A DNA stretch of 64,000 bases, from assembly GCF_000964545.1 (NCBI RefSeq), contig NZ_BBVD01000002.1:62001-126000 (forward strand). Reading direction: 5' to 3'. Below the pieces are notes generated by a model. It ran no database searches, had not been told where the DNA came from, and saw only the letters and a list, made by a program, of their open reading frames with translations. The position numbers and the translations under genes are program-made. This document shows positions 32,641 through 41,983 of the stretch, in pieces; positions within the stretch are counted from its first letter, which is position 1, and each line of letters opens with the position of its first letter. This stretch comes from Comamonas thiooxydans (GTDB lineage: Bacteria > Pseudomonadota > Gammaproteobacteria > Burkholderiales > Burkholderiaceae_C).

Positions 32641-34095
32641 ATGCGTCTGGGCCTGCGTCTCTTCTTCGCCTTCTTCCTGATCAACGGTCTGGCCGCCTTT
32701 TTCGTACTGCGCGTCTTCATGGTGGAGATCAAGCCCAGCGTGCGCAAGGTGACCGAGGACACGCTGGTGGAGACCGCCTATGCGCTTGCCACGCTGGCCA
32801 GTGCCGACATGGAAAAAGGCCTGCTGCAAGCCGGTGCGGACAGCACGTTTGCCACCCAGCTGCACGGCTACACACAAAAGCCAATACAGGCCTGGATCTG
32901 GGACACGCGCAAGACCACGCTGGATCTGCGCATCACCGTCACCGACGCACGGGGCATAGTGCTGTTCGACTCCCAGGGCAGGGACCAGGGCGCCGACTAC
33001 TCGCGCTGGCGCGATGTCTATCTGACGCTGCGCGGTGAATATGGCGCACGCACCACGCGAGCCGTCAAGGAGGACGAATCCAGCAGCGTCATGTATGTCT
33101 CCGCGCCCATCATGGTGGACGGCCAGATTGCCGGGGTGCTGACCACCTCCAAGCCTTCCAGCTCGGTACAGAAAATCGTCGACAGCGCGGAGCAGAAGAT
33201 TCTGCGCGGCGGCCTGCTGTTTGTGCTGCTGTCCGCCGCCGTGGGCTGTGCGGTCACCTGGTGGTTTGTGCTTCACGTACGCCGGCTGCGCAACTACGCA
33301 CAGCAGGTGCAGGCCCCCACGCTCAACGAGTCTGCCCACCCCGCTCAGACCTCTGCCCCTGCTTCCATACCCGACATGCCCGGCGAGCTGGGCGAGCTGG
33401 CACAGGCCATGGACAATATGCGCAAGCGCCTGGAGGGGCGCGACTATATCGAGGGCTATGTGCGCGCCCTGACCCACGAACTCAAAAGCCCGGTTGCCGC
33501 CATACGCGGCGCGGGCGAGTTGCTGCAGGAAGAGCTGCCGCCCCAGGACCGGGCCATGTTTGCCGGACAGGTGGTGGACCAGAGCCTGCGTCTGCAGAAT
33601 CTGATCGACCAGCTGCTCCAGCTCAGCCGCCTCGAGCAGCGCCAGCAACTGGACACCAGCCATGGCTGCAGCCTGATGGAATGTGCCCGGCAAGCCATGG
33701 CTGCGCTGCAAAGCCATGCCGAGCAACGCGGCATGGCCCTGCACCTGAGCGGTGTGGACAGCAACGGCCCCTGGGAGGCCGGCCTGGTCACCCTGGCCAT
33801 CAGCAATCTGCTGCAGAACGCCCTGGATTTCTCTGCAGAGAACAGCGTGATCGAGCTTGAGCTGGCCCCTCACCGCATCACCGTCAGCGATCAGGGTCCG
33901 GGCGTGGCCGAGCCCTTGCTGGCCCGCCTGGGCGAGCGCTTCTTCACGACCCCCAGACCTAACGGAGAGCGCAGCGGCACCGGGCTGGGCCTGTCCATCG
34001 TCACCCGCATCATGCATCTTCATGGCGGCAGCATGCAGGTCCGAAATCGCCACCCCGGCCTCGCCGTGACACTGGATTTCGCTCCCCAAAGCTGA
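32641..34095 (+). CDS. creC: Sensor histidine kinase CreC
   Basis: A 484-residue kinase. Membrane helices at about 5-27 and 190-210 enclose a periplasmic sensor of the CreC type (SRWRDVYLTLRGEYGART, YVSAPIMVDGQIAGVLTTSKP). A HAMP-like linker precedes the HisKA helix with H279 in RALTHELKSPVAAIRGAGELL. The ATPase domain has the N box ISNLLQNALDFS and the G box GTGLGLSIVTRI. It begins 5 bases after creB and is followed by creD after 107 bases, the order found in E. coli. The input signal is not apparent from sequence. Confidence 0.92.
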   Translation: MRLGLRLFFAFFLINGLAAFFVLRVFMVEIKPSVRKVTEDTLVETAYALATLASADMEKGLLQAGADSTFATQLHGYTQKPIQAWIWDTRKTTLDLRITVTDARGIVLFDSQGRDQGADYSRWRDVYLTLRGEYGARTTRAVKEDESSSVMYVSAPIMVDGQIAGVLTTSKPSSSVQKIVDSAEQKILRGGLLFVLLSAAVGCAVTWWFVLHVRRLRNYAQQVQAPTLNESAHPAQTSAPASIPDMPGELGELAQAMDNMRKRLEGRDYIEGYVRALTHELKSPVAAIRGAGELLQEELPPQDRAMFAGQVVDQSLRLQNLIDQLLQLSRLEQRQQLDTSHGCSLMECARQAMAALQSHAEQRGMALHLSGVDSNGPWEAGLVTLAISNLLQNALDFSAENSVIELELAPHRITVSDQGPGVAEPLLARLGERFFTTPRPNGERSGTGLGLSIVTRIMHLHGGSMQVRNRHPGLAVTLDFAPQS

Positions 34096-34119
34096 GCAGC
34101 CAAGGCTTTCGAGCAGGAC

Positions 34120-34135
34120 TTCACACCCGCTTCAC
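34120..34135 (+). promoter_or_regulatory. cre tag (CreB binding site) upstream of creD
   Basis: TTCAC-ACCCGC-TTCAC matches the published CreB operator TTCAC-N6-TTCAC at every defined base. A third imperfect copy (TTCAT) begins 9 bases after the second, at 34140. The tag ends 67 bases before the creD start codon and lies after the creC stop, so it would give creD its own CreB-driven promoter. Confidence 0.88.
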
Positions 34136-34202
34136 AGACTTCATTGCGCCCACACAGTCGCTGCCGACACTGCGTCCTGAAACCCTTCATTCAGGAGCAC
34201 GC

Positions 34203-35627
34203 ATGAAAAACCGACTGCTGTTCAAGACAGTCTCACTGCTGATCGTTCTGGCCTTGCTCATGGCCGGCCTGTCCATGATTCAGGATGTGGTGAAAGATCG
34301 CATACGCAATCGCGACTACGCCGTGCAAAGCGTGGTCTCCAGCCTGGCCGGCACGCAGACGCTGATCGGCCCGGCCCTGGTGCAGAACTGCACCGAAACC
34401 ACCAGCACGACCAATGGCAAGAAAATCGAGTACAGCACCCGCGAATTCCAGCGCATGCTGCTGCCCGACACGCTCAACCACGATGCCAACGCCAAAATGG
34501 AAGAGCGCTCACGCGGCCTGCACCACATCAACACCTATGTGCTGCACGACCAGATCTCGGCCGGTTTTGCCAATGCCGCGCAGTATGCGGAGCTGCCCAA
34601 ACCCAGCGAGCCCAACGCCGTGGTGCGCTGCAAGAAAGTCTTTGCGGCATTCGCGCTCAGCGACCCCCGCGGCATCCGCAGTGCGACGCTGCAGGCCAAC
34701 GGCCAGGATCTGGCAGTGGAATCCGGCACTCCGCTGGAGCGCTACGGCAAGGGCATCCAGGCGGAAATTGACTCCAGCCTGCTGAAAAAAGGCGAAGCCC
34801 TGAATCTGGAACTCAAGCTGCAGTTGCTGGGCACGGAGCAGCTCGCCTTCAGCCCCATCGCCACGGAAAGCAAGGTCACGCTGACGGCCGACTGGCCTCA
34901 TCCCTCGTTTGGCGGCAGCTTTCTACCCAGCCGACGCGAAGTGACGGACAGCGGCTTCACCGCCAGCTGGGAGCTGTCCTCGCTGGCCACCTCTGCCAGC
35001 ACGGCCTTTACCCGCCAGCAACGTCTTTGCAGCCCTGGCTACTGGGGCAGCTCGGAAACCTATGCCGCCTCTGCAGCCCGCGGCCATGACGACAGCGGCC
35101 CCTGCCTCGAAACCATGGACACGGAGTTCGTCAACCCCGTCAATGTCTACTCGCTGAGCGAGCGTGCCACCAAGTACGGCATTCTTTTTGTGATCCTGAC
35201 CTTTGTCGCGGTCGGCCTGTTCGAAGTCATGAAAAAGCTGCGCGTTCACCCCGTGCAGTACCTGCTGGTCGGCTCGGCCCTGTGCAGCTTCTTCCTGTTG
35301 CTGATCAGCCTGTCCGAACACCTGGGCTTTGCCACGGCCTATGCGATTGCGGCCAGCTCCTGCGTGGCTCTGCTGGCCTTTTATGCCAGCCACATTCTGG
35401 GCAGCATCAGACGCGGCCTGCCGTTCGCGATTGCCATCTCGGCCCTGTACGGCCTGCTGTATGTGCTGCTGCAGCTGGAGCAGACCGCTCTGGTCGTCGG
35501 CTCCATCGCCCTGTTCGGCGTGCTGGCCCTGGTCATGATCTGCACGCGTCATGTGGACTGGTACGCCTTTGGACGCAGCGAGAGCGAAGCGCCAAACAAG
35601 TCTTCGAAACAAGAGGAGGCCGCATGA
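34203..35627 (+). CDS. creD: Inner membrane protein CreD
   Basis: A 474-residue CreD-family membrane protein. A membrane helix at about 7-25 is followed by a large periplasmic domain (with SSLAGTQTLIGPAL near the start and TADWPHPSFGGSFLPSRREV near 230) and at least five helices between about 320 and 460. CreD is the best-known CreBC target; its overproduction is linked to envelope stability and, in Aeromonas and Pseudomonas, to beta-lactam response, but its mechanism is unknown. A strong ribosome site (CAGGAG) precedes the ATG. The stop overlaps the start of a small gene. Confidence 0.94.
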   Translation: MKNRLLFKTVSLLIVLALLMAGLSMIQDVVKDRIRNRDYAVQSVVSSLAGTQTLIGPALVQNCTETTSTTNGKKIEYSTREFQRMLLPDTLNHDANAKMEERSRGLHHINTYVLHDQISAGFANAAQYAELPKPSEPNAVVRCKKVFAAFALSDPRGIRSATLQANGQDLAVESGTPLERYGKGIQAEIDSSLLKKGEALNLELKLQLLGTEQLAFSPIATESKVTLTADWPHPSFGGSFLPSRREVTDSGFTASWELSSLATSASTAFTRQQRLCSPGYWGSSETYAASAARGHDDSGPCLETMDTEFVNPVNVYSLSERATKYGILFVILTFVAVGLFEVMKKLRVHPVQYLLVGSALCSFFLLLISLSEHLGFATAYAIAASSCVALLAFYASHILGSIRRGLPFAIAISALYGLLYVLLQLEQTALVVGSIALFGVLALVMICTRHVDWYAFGRSESEAPNKSSKQEEAA

Positions 35628-35905
35628 ACCAGTCACGACACACCCCGCAGGCTCAGGCCTTGCTGAACACTTCATCGCGCCATCTGCTTGGCGAGCCTTG
35701 CCAGCTCAGCGTGCAGCAGTACCAGCAACTCTGGCTGAGCGCACAAAGCCAAGGCGACCGCACGGCGCAGCAAGTCCTGCGCCAGCAGGTGGTGGCCGCC
35801 GGCCGGCAATTGCAGACACAGCGCGGCAACCCGCAGGCCAGGGCCCTGTGGCTGGCCTTGATGGGGCTGCGCTGCTCCATGCTGATGCCCAGATTACGCT
35901 TCTGA
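35624..35905 (+). CDS. Small hypothetical protein overlapping creD
   Basis: A 93-residue protein that I do not recognise. The ATG overlaps the creD stop and is preceded by AAGAGGAGG, an excellent ribosome site, so translational coupling to creD is likely. The sequence is helical, rich in Gln, Ala and Arg (QLSVQQYQQLWLSAQSQGD, QQVLRQQVVAAGRQLQ), with no signal peptide and only a short C-terminal hydrophobic stretch (ARALWLALMGLRCSMLM). A terminator follows directly. Its position suggests a function within the Cre response. Confidence 0.72.
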   Translation: MNQSRHTPQAQALLNTSSRHLLGEPCQLSVQQYQQLWLSAQSQGDRTAQQVLRQQVVAAGRQLQTQRGNPQARALWLALMGLRCSMLMPRLRF

Positions 35906-35919
35906 AATCTGCAGCCATG

Positions 35920-35950
35920 AAAAAAGGTGACGCCTGCCGTCACCTTTTTT
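35920..35950. terminator. Terminator of the cre operon (bidirectional with mutY)
   Basis: AAAAAAGGTGACG and CGTCACCTTTTTT form a perfect 13-bp stem with a 5-base loop. On the plus strand it ends in six T, 15 bases after the small gene. On the minus strand it lies downstream of mutY. Confidence 0.93.
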
Positions 35951-35968
35951 CATTCATGCGGCAGGCGT

Positions 35969-37036
35969 TCAGGCCAGCTCGGCATCGAGCAGCTTGCGGA
36001 TCGGGGCCGGCAGACCCAGCTCCGCCCAGGCCGCGGCATCCGCCCAGCAGGATTCATCGGCCTCTGAGACCAGGGCGGCGTGCGCCTGATCGACGGGCAC
36101 CAGAACCGGATGCAGGTGCAGATCCTTGTGGGTCAGCACATGCAGAAAGCCGGGAAGGTCCTGCCAGCTCCGGGTCCCGTCCTGAGGCCATGCGGCCTGC
36201 GCATGGCTTTGCAGTGCCGCATAGTCTTCAAAGACCGGCGGGCTGTAAAGCCCGGCCCAGATACCGGCTTGCGGGCGCTTTTGCAGCCATACGCGACGCT
36301 GTGCATCCACCGCCAGCAGCAGCCACCAGGACTCGGCGCTGCGCTTGATCTTGCGCGTGCGCACGGGATAGTTCTCCGGGTTGCCGGCACGGGCCGCCCG
36401 GCATTCGGAGTGCAGAGGGCACACCAGGCAGGTGGGCTTGCGCGATGTGCAGACGCTGGCGCCCAGATCCATCATGCCCTGGGTGTAGCGCGGCATGGCT
36501 TCGTGCAGATTCTCGGTGGGGCACAGTTGCTGGGCGTGTTCCCACAGCTGCTTTTCATTTCTGGACTGAGCCAGATCCGCATCGAACGCCAGCACCCTTG
36601 TGAGAACACGTCGCACATTGGCATCCAGAATCGGCACCCGCTCGGAAAAGCAGAACGATGAAATGGCGCCGGCCGTGGAACGGCCAATACCTGGCAAGGT
36701 CGCCAATTCTTCGGCCGTTTGCGGAAAAGCCCCGCCCCATTGCTCCATCACGGTCTGCGCGCATTTATGCAGATTGCGCGCGCGGCTGTAGTAGCCCAGG
36801 CCGCTCCACAGCGCCAGCACGGCATCCTGCGGTGCAGCCGCCAGGCTGGCCACATCCGGGAAAGCGTCCAGGAAGCGCTGGTAGTAGCCCAGCACGGTGC
36901 TGACCTGGGTCTGCTGCAGCATGATTTCAGACAGCCAGACGCGGTAAGGGTCACGAGTTTGCTGCCAGGGCAGATGATTGCGGCCATGGCTGGCCTGCCA
37001 CTGCACTACGGCTGCGGCAATCGAAGGGAGAGTCAA
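35969..37036 (-). CDS. mutY: A/G-specific adenine glycosylase MutY
   Basis: A 355-residue adenine glycosylase. The N-terminus has LPWQQTRDPYRVWLSEIMLQQTQVSTV (catalytic Glu and recognition Gln), followed by LPGIGRSTAGAI (helix-hairpin-helix) with the catalytic Asp nearby, and the iron-sulfur ligands C-x6-C-x2-C-x5-C in VCTSRKPTCLVCPLHSEC. The C-terminal NUDIX-like domain (about 235-350) reads 8-oxoG. MutY removes A opposite 8-oxoG. The gene starts 4 bases after the dynamin-like gene, so it is probably co-transcribed with it. MutM, which acts in the same GO system, is encoded upstream at 39306-40145. Confidence 0.96.
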   Translation of the reverse strand: MTLPSIAAAVVQWQASHGRNHLPWQQTRDPYRVWLSEIMLQQTQVSTVLGYYQRFLDAFPDVASLAAAPQDAVLALWSGLGYYSRARNLHKCAQTVMEQWGGAFPQTAEELATLPGIGRSTAGAISSFCFSERVPILDANVRRVLTRVLAFDADLAQSRNEKQLWEHAQQLCPTENLHEAMPRYTQGMMDLGASVCTSRKPTCLVCPLHSECRAARAGNPENYPVRTRKIKRSAESWWLLLAVDAQRRVWLQKRPQAGIWAGLYSPPVFEDYAALQSHAQAAWPQDGTRSWQDLPGFLHVLTHKDLHLHPVLVPVDQAHAALVSEADESCWADAAAWAELGLPAPIRKLLDAELA

Positions 37037-37040
37037 GATT

Positions 37041-39038
37041 TCAAGCTACCAGGTTGATGTCCAACGGCATGGACGCGGCCTGCGGCCGCTCGGCCGCAAT
37101 CGGATCCAGCAATTGCGCCGATGCGCTGATCAGCTGCGTCTGCAGCATGCCCAGGCGGGCTTGCGCATTTTCCATGTCTGCAATGCGCTCCTCCAGTTCA
37201 GTGGCTGCACCGCTGATCCGGTCCACAGCCTCCAGGCGGCGCGTGTAACTGCGTTTACGTTCGCGCAATTGTGCATCGACTGGTGCAGTCAGTGATTTGC
37301 TCCACATATCCACGTCGTTCGATGCCGCTTCAAACACCGTGCGCAGACGCAGCGCCAGAGCTTTGATCAGGCGCTGCGAAAAGTCGGCACTGCCGAGCCT
37401 GATGACACTGCTTAGCCCCAGATACTGGGTGTAACTGCCTTCGATGCTGCGCAAGTCGTCCTTGAGCTCGGACAGCACCAGCTGCGGCGGTGTCTGCAGG
37501 GAGAAGCCAAACTCCGCATTGAGCTCCTTGAACGAGGAACTCATCATTGCCTGGATCTCATCGGCCTGGTCCTGCGCCTTTGCAGCCACGGCATGCAGGC
37601 GCTCGAAAGTCTGCTCATAGACCTTGCGCAGGCCAAGTTTGAGCCCACGCTGATCCAGCGCTTCTTTCAGCTCGGCCAGTTCGGCCTTCAAAGTGCTCGA
37701 GCTCAGAAGCAGGAAAAGCTCCTTGAGCATGCGCATATGGATATTGCGCATGGCCTGGATGCGGCTGGCACTCTGGTCGAATTCCTTGTGCTCGGCCTCG
37801 ATACGGGCACGCATGCTGGCAATCACCGTCGCATTCTTGCCGCGCAGGCCGCAGAGCTCGGCCAGCTGGTCGTCGAGATCGCCGCGGCGCATATTGATGA
37901 CGCGCTCCACCTGCGACTGCAGTTGTTGCACATTGGTGCGCACAGCGGCCTGCAGCACTTTCTGGCGCTGCCCCATGATGCCATTGGCCAGAAGATCTTC
38001 AAAAGCGGGCAGGCCGCTGGCCTGAAGCAGGCTGTCGTTACGCCCCACCTTGGCGACCAGCCCCTTCTGGGCGGAGATGGGCAGCACGCGCTCCAGCGCC
38101 ACCCCCAGCAACTGGGCCGAGTCCTGCTGCTGACGGCGCAACTGGGCCTGCACCTGCGCGCCGGAACTCAGACTGTCCCACAGCGTATCCACCTTGTTGA
38201 GCACCACCAGACGCGATGCAGCCAGAGCGTCATCGCCCCCCGCCTTGCCGGCTCCTGCCGGCAGCACATGGTCGCGCCAGATGGCAAGGTCGGACTTGGT
38301 CACGCCGGTATCGGCGCCCAGCACAAAGACCACGGCATGTGCCTGGGGTATCAGATTGACGGTCAGCTCCGGCTCGGCCCCCACGGCATTCAGACCAGGC
38401 GTGTCGAGAATCACCAGTCCCTGCTTGAGCAGAGGATGGGGCATATTGATCAAGGCATGGCGCCACATCGGCACTTCGACCCAGCCGTCGGCATCGACCA
38501 TGGGGTTGTCGGCAGCCTCGTCGTCATGCCAAAAGCCCCAGGCCCTGGCCTGATCGATGGAGACCTTGCGCACCTCCGCCACCTTGGCCAGCGTGTCGGA
38601 TATCTGCTGCGCATCGGCGATATCCAGCGGCTGCTGCACCCAGGCGTCGGGACGCATGCGCCACTGGCCGAGGCTCTCCGGCGACTCTCTGGTATCAATG
38701 GGCAGCAGACGCAGACAAGGCGGCAGCTCCGGCTCCCAGCCCAGCTCCGCCGGACACATGGTGGTGCGGCCTGCACTGGCCGGCATCAGCCGGCGGCCGT
38801 AATGGGCAAAGAAGACAGCGTTGATCAGCTCGGATTTGCCGCGCGAGAACTCGGCCACGAAGGCAACCATGACCTTGTCGGTGCGCATCTGCTCTTCCAG
38901 TCTCTGCAAGCGCTCCTGCACCGAGGCGTCCAGCAGATCCTGGGCAATCAACCATTCACGCAGCTCCTGCAGTTGGGTGGCAAAGCCCCGTCGCCATGCG
39001 CCATACTGACCAAACTGCTCGTTGAATGAAGCTGACAC
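37041..39038 (-). CDS. Dynamin-like GTPase family protein
   Basis: A 665-residue large GTPase. The P-loop is A62-EFSR-G67-K68-S69, with Ala replacing the first Gly; G3 is LVILDTPGLNA and G4 is LVVLNKVDT. The second half (about 390-640) is helical and coiled-coil-rich, as in bacterial dynamin-like proteins that bind membranes, although no membrane segment or paddle can be identified. The function is unknown; roles in membrane remodelling, stress or phage defence have been shown for other bacterial dynamins. mutY begins 4 bases downstream, which is unexpected for a DNA repair gene. An upstream promoter is expected in the 267-base gap before mutM. Confidence 0.85.
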   Translation of the reverse strand: MSASFNEQFGQYGAWRRGFATQLQELREWLIAQDLLDASVQERLQRLEEQMRTDKVMVAFVAEFSRGKSELINAVFFAHYGRRLMPASAGRTTMCPAELGWEPELPPCLRLLPIDTRESPESLGQWRMRPDAWVQQPLDIADAQQISDTLAKVAEVRKVSIDQARAWGFWHDDEAADNPMVDADGWVEVPMWRHALINMPHPLLKQGLVILDTPGLNAVGAEPELTVNLIPQAHAVVFVLGADTGVTKSDLAIWRDHVLPAGAGKAGGDDALAASRLVVLNKVDTLWDSLSSGAQVQAQLRRQQQDSAQLLGVALERVLPISAQKGLVAKVGRNDSLLQASGLPAFEDLLANGIMGQRQKVLQAAVRTNVQQLQSQVERVINMRRGDLDDQLAELCGLRGKNATVIASMRARIEAEHKEFDQSASRIQAMRNIHMRMLKELFLLLSSSTLKAELAELKEALDQRGLKLGLRKVYEQTFERLHAVAAKAQDQADEIQAMMSSSFKELNAEFGFSLQTPPQLVLSELKDDLRSIEGSYTQYLGLSSVIRLGSADFSQRLIKALALRLRTVFEAASNDVDMWSKSLTAPVDAQLRERKRSYTRRLEAVDRISGAATELEERIADMENAQARLGMLQTQLISASAQLLDPIAAERPQAASMPLDINLVA

Positions 39039-39305
39039 ATCTACCCCTCTTGTTTGTCTGAGTCGCCGGGTCAGCCCAGGCTGACCGCCTGATCAATATA
39101 TAGCATTGCCCCTTGACAGCATCTACGGCTCTTCCAGAGGCTGGCCTGATATCTCCAGCCGCCAAGTATCTGCGCACAACGGCGCAGAACAGCGCCAATG
39201 CCTGGGCACTGGCGACGCCTCTGAGGCATATCAAGCATCAAAATGAAATTGTGACGTCAAAACATGCCTGAACGCATACTCAAACTGCGGTATTAGCTAT
39301 CAAAT

Positions 39306-40145
39306 TCAGAGAGTTTTTGCGGCCTTCTGGCAGCGGGCGCAGTAATAGGTGCTGCGCTGCCCCTGGCGCATGAGCTGGATGGCGGCGCCGCAATGCGAGC
39401 AAGGCAGGCCATCGCGGCCATAGACCTGGGCCTCCAACTGAAAGTGCCCTTCCATGCCGTTGGCCGCGGAAAAATCGCGCAAGGTCGTGCCGCCTTTCTC
39501 CACCGCCAAGGCCAGCACGGTGCGAATGGCCTCATACAAAACCTTGACCTTGCGCCTGCCCACATCGCGCGCCGGTGTTGTCGGGTGAATCCGCGAGAGA
39601 AACAACACCTCGGAAGCATAGATATTGCCGACACCGACGACCACGCTGCCGCTGAGCAGCAGTTGCTTGATGGGCGAGCGACTGGCAGCCAGCCCGGCTT
39701 GAAAGGCGTCCAGCGTGAATCCGTCGCTCAGCGGCTCCATACCCAGATGGTCAAGCAGCTTGCGCGCCAGGGCATCGCCTTCATCCGGAACATAGATCAC
39801 GGCTCCGAAGCGGCGCGGATCATGCAGACGCAGCAAGCCGCGCGATGTCTGCAGGTCGAAGTGATCATGCACTCCGCCAGTTCCCAGCGACTCCTCGTCG
39901 CGGCCCACAAAGCGCAGACTGCCAGACATGCCCAGGTGCATGAGCAGCAGACCCTCGCTCAGGTCCAGCAGCAGATACTTGCCGCGTCTGCGCACGCCCA
40001 GCACGACTCTGCCGACCAATGCCTGCGGCAACAGCCCCAGAGGCCAGCGCAGGGGCTTTCCCAAGGTGGCTTTCTCAATCTGCGCACCCGCAATGCGGTC
40101 AGCAAAAGAGCGGCGCGTAACCTCGACTTCGGGCAACTCAGGCAT
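39306..40145 (-). CDS. mutM: Formamidopyrimidine-DNA glycosylase MutM (Fpg)
   Basis: A 279-residue glycosylase/AP lyase. The N-terminus is MPELPEVEVTRR with the catalytic Pro2 and Glu3; a Lys lies in the beta-lyase position near 58, the H2TH region contains VVGVGNIYASEVLFLS, and the C-terminal zinc finger is C-x2-C-x16-C-x2-C (CSHCG ... YYCARCQK). It excises 8-oxoG and ring-opened purines. It is divergent from the TPR gene. Nothing notable is seen in the 267 bases downstream, before the dynamin-like gene. Confidence 0.97.
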   Translation of the reverse strand: MPELPEVEVTRRSFADRIAGAQIEKATLGKPLRWPLGLLPQALVGRVVLGVRRRGKYLLLDLSEGLLLMHLGMSGSLRFVGRDEESLGTGGVHDHFDLQTSRGLLRLHDPRRFGAVIYVPDEGDALARKLLDHLGMEPLSDGFTLDAFQAGLAASRSPIKQLLLSGSVVVGVGNIYASEVLFLSRIHPTTPARDVGRRKVKVLYEAIRTVLALAVEKGGTTLRDFSAANGMEGHFQLEAQVYGRDGLPCSHCGAAIQLMRQGQRSTYYCARCQKAAKTL

Positions 40146-40195
40146 GCAATCTCATCTTCGCCAAGTGTTCAACAAGCTTGGATTATTATGAGCCG

Positions 40196-41983
40196 ATGGT
40201 TCATCCTCTACGTTTTCAGGGACTCGCCGTGGCCGCCGTTCTGGCCATGGGATCGGCAATCGCATCCGCCCAGACCGCTGACCCGCCATCCCAGCAGGAC
40301 AAGATCGAGCAAAGCACCGATCTAGAGCAGGCCGCGGAGCGTGAGAATGAGCAAGCGGCCCTCTCTGCCGAGCTGTTCTACGAAATCCTGGTGGGAGAGA
40401 TGGCCGCTCAGGAAGGCGCCCTGACGGACGCCCAAGCCCTGATGATGGAGGCCGCGCGCAGCAGCAACAACGAAAAGCTCTATCGCCGCGCCACCGAACT
40501 TGCCATTCAGTCCCGCTCGGGCGACCGCGCACTGCGCAATGCCCGCGCCTGGCTGGAGGCCTACCCCGAATCACGCGATGCCAACCGCGCAGTGCTGCGC
40601 ATTCTGGTGGTGATGAACCGCATTGCAGACTCGGCCAGCTATCTGCGTCGAGAGGTCGAGCTGACCCCTCAAGCCAATCGCAGCGCCACTTTTCTGGCCA
40701 TCACCCAGCTCTACAACAATGCCTCGGACAAGCCTCTGGCCGCCGATGTGGTCGAGCAAGCGCTGGAAATCGATTTAAAGGACCCGAAGAACGGCCCCAT
40801 GGCCTGGGCCGCCATAGGCCATATGCGCCTGATCGCCGGTCAGAAGCCTGCCGCCCTGCAGGCGCTGCAGAACGGCGCCAAGCTGGGTCCTGAATCGGGT
40901 GCCGTCGCCTTGCTGGCCATGGAACTGCTGGAATCGGGTTCCGCCGAAGTGGAGCCGCTGGTCAAGCGCTATCTTGAAAAGAATCATTCGCCACAACTGC
41001 GCCTGACCTATGCCCGCGTGCTGCTGGGACAAAAACGCAACGCCGATGCCAAGACCCAGTTGCAGCTTATAACGCGCGAGGCGCCCGAATTTCCGGAGGC
41101 CTGGGTCATGCTCGCCAATTTGCAATTGCAGGATGGTGAGCTGGATGCTGCCGACGTTTCCCTGACACAGTTCAGCGCTCTGCTGCCCAAGCTGCCTGAG
41201 GGTGTGGGTCGCGCTGCTGGCGAATCCCAGCTCTATCTGCTCAGGGCCGAGCTGGCCGAGAAGCGCCAGCGCTACGACGAAGCCGACATCTATCTGCAGC
41301 GCATTCCCGATGCCGCCAACCTGCTCAGCGTGCAGGCCCGGCGCGCCGATCTGCTGGCTCGCCAGGGCAAGATGAAGGAAGCTCGCGCCCTGATCCAGGC
41401 CATTCCTGCAAACGGCCCCAACCAGAAGCGCCTCAAGCAGATTGCCGAGGTGCAGCTGCTGCGCGATGCAGGCCTGAACAAGGAAGCCTATGGGCTGCAA
41501 GCTCATCTGCTGAACCAGGCACCCGATGATGTGGAGCTGGCCTACGACACCGCCTTGCTCGCGGAAAGAGCCGGAAACTTCAGCGAGATGGAGCGCCTGC
41601 TGCGCGACATCATCAAGCGCAAACCCGATTTCAAGCATGCGTACAACGCACTGGGGTACTCCTACGCTGATCGCGGCATCAAGCTGGAAGAAGCGCAGAC
41701 CTTGATCCAGACCGCTCTGGACATGCAGCCCGGCGATCCATTCATCACCGACAGTCTGGCCTGGGTGCATTTCCGCCGCGGCAATCTGGACGAAGCCGAA
41801 AAACTGCTGGAGCAGGCCTATGCCACGCGTCAGGATGCGGAAATTGCCGCCCACCTGGGGGAAGTTCTCTGGGCCCAAGGCAAGCAAGACCGCGCCCAAC
41901 TCATCTGGCGCCAGGGTATGAAGGCAGACAGCAGCAATGACACTCTGCTGGAAACCCTCAAACGCCACAAAGTGACGCCATGA
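40196..41983 (+). CDS. Exported tetratricopeptide repeat protein
   Basis: A 595-residue protein. A signal peptide covers about 1-26 (hydrophobic GLAVAAVLAMGSAIA; cleavage near ASAQ). The rest is helical repeat: several TPR units are visible, e.g. EVALTDAQALMMEAARSS-like, and HAYNALGYSYADRGIKLEEAQTLIQTALDMQPGDP with DSLAWVHFRRGNLDEAEKLLEQAY near the C-terminus. The stop overlaps the lolB start, a pairing conserved in betaproteobacteria, so an outer-membrane or lipoprotein-related role is plausible. ATG at 40196 is chosen since it begins the signal peptide. Confidence 0.9.
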   Translation: MVHPLRFQGLAVAAVLAMGSAIASAQTADPPSQQDKIEQSTDLEQAAERENEQAALSAELFYEILVGEMAAQEGALTDAQALMMEAARSSNNEKLYRRATELAIQSRSGDRALRNARAWLEAYPESRDANRAVLRILVVMNRIADSASYLRREVELTPQANRSATFLAITQLYNNASDKPLAADVVEQALEIDLKDPKNGPMAWAAIGHMRLIAGQKPAALQALQNGAKLGPESGAVALLAMELLESGSAEVEPLVKRYLEKNHSPQLRLTYARVLLGQKRNADAKTQLQLITREAPEFPEAWVMLANLQLQDGELDAADVSLTQFSALLPKLPEGVGRAAGESQLYLLRAELAEKRQRYDEADIYLQRIPDAANLLSVQARRADLLARQGKMKEARALIQAIPANGPNQKRLKQIAEVQLLRDAGLNKEAYGLQAHLLNQAPDDVELAYDTALLAERAGNFSEMERLLRDIIKRKPDFKHAYNALGYSYADRGIKLEEAQTLIQTALDMQPGDPFITDSLAWVHFRRGNLDEAEKLLEQAYATRQDAEIAAHLGEVLWAQGKQDRAQLIWRQGMKADSSNDTLLETLKRHKVTP

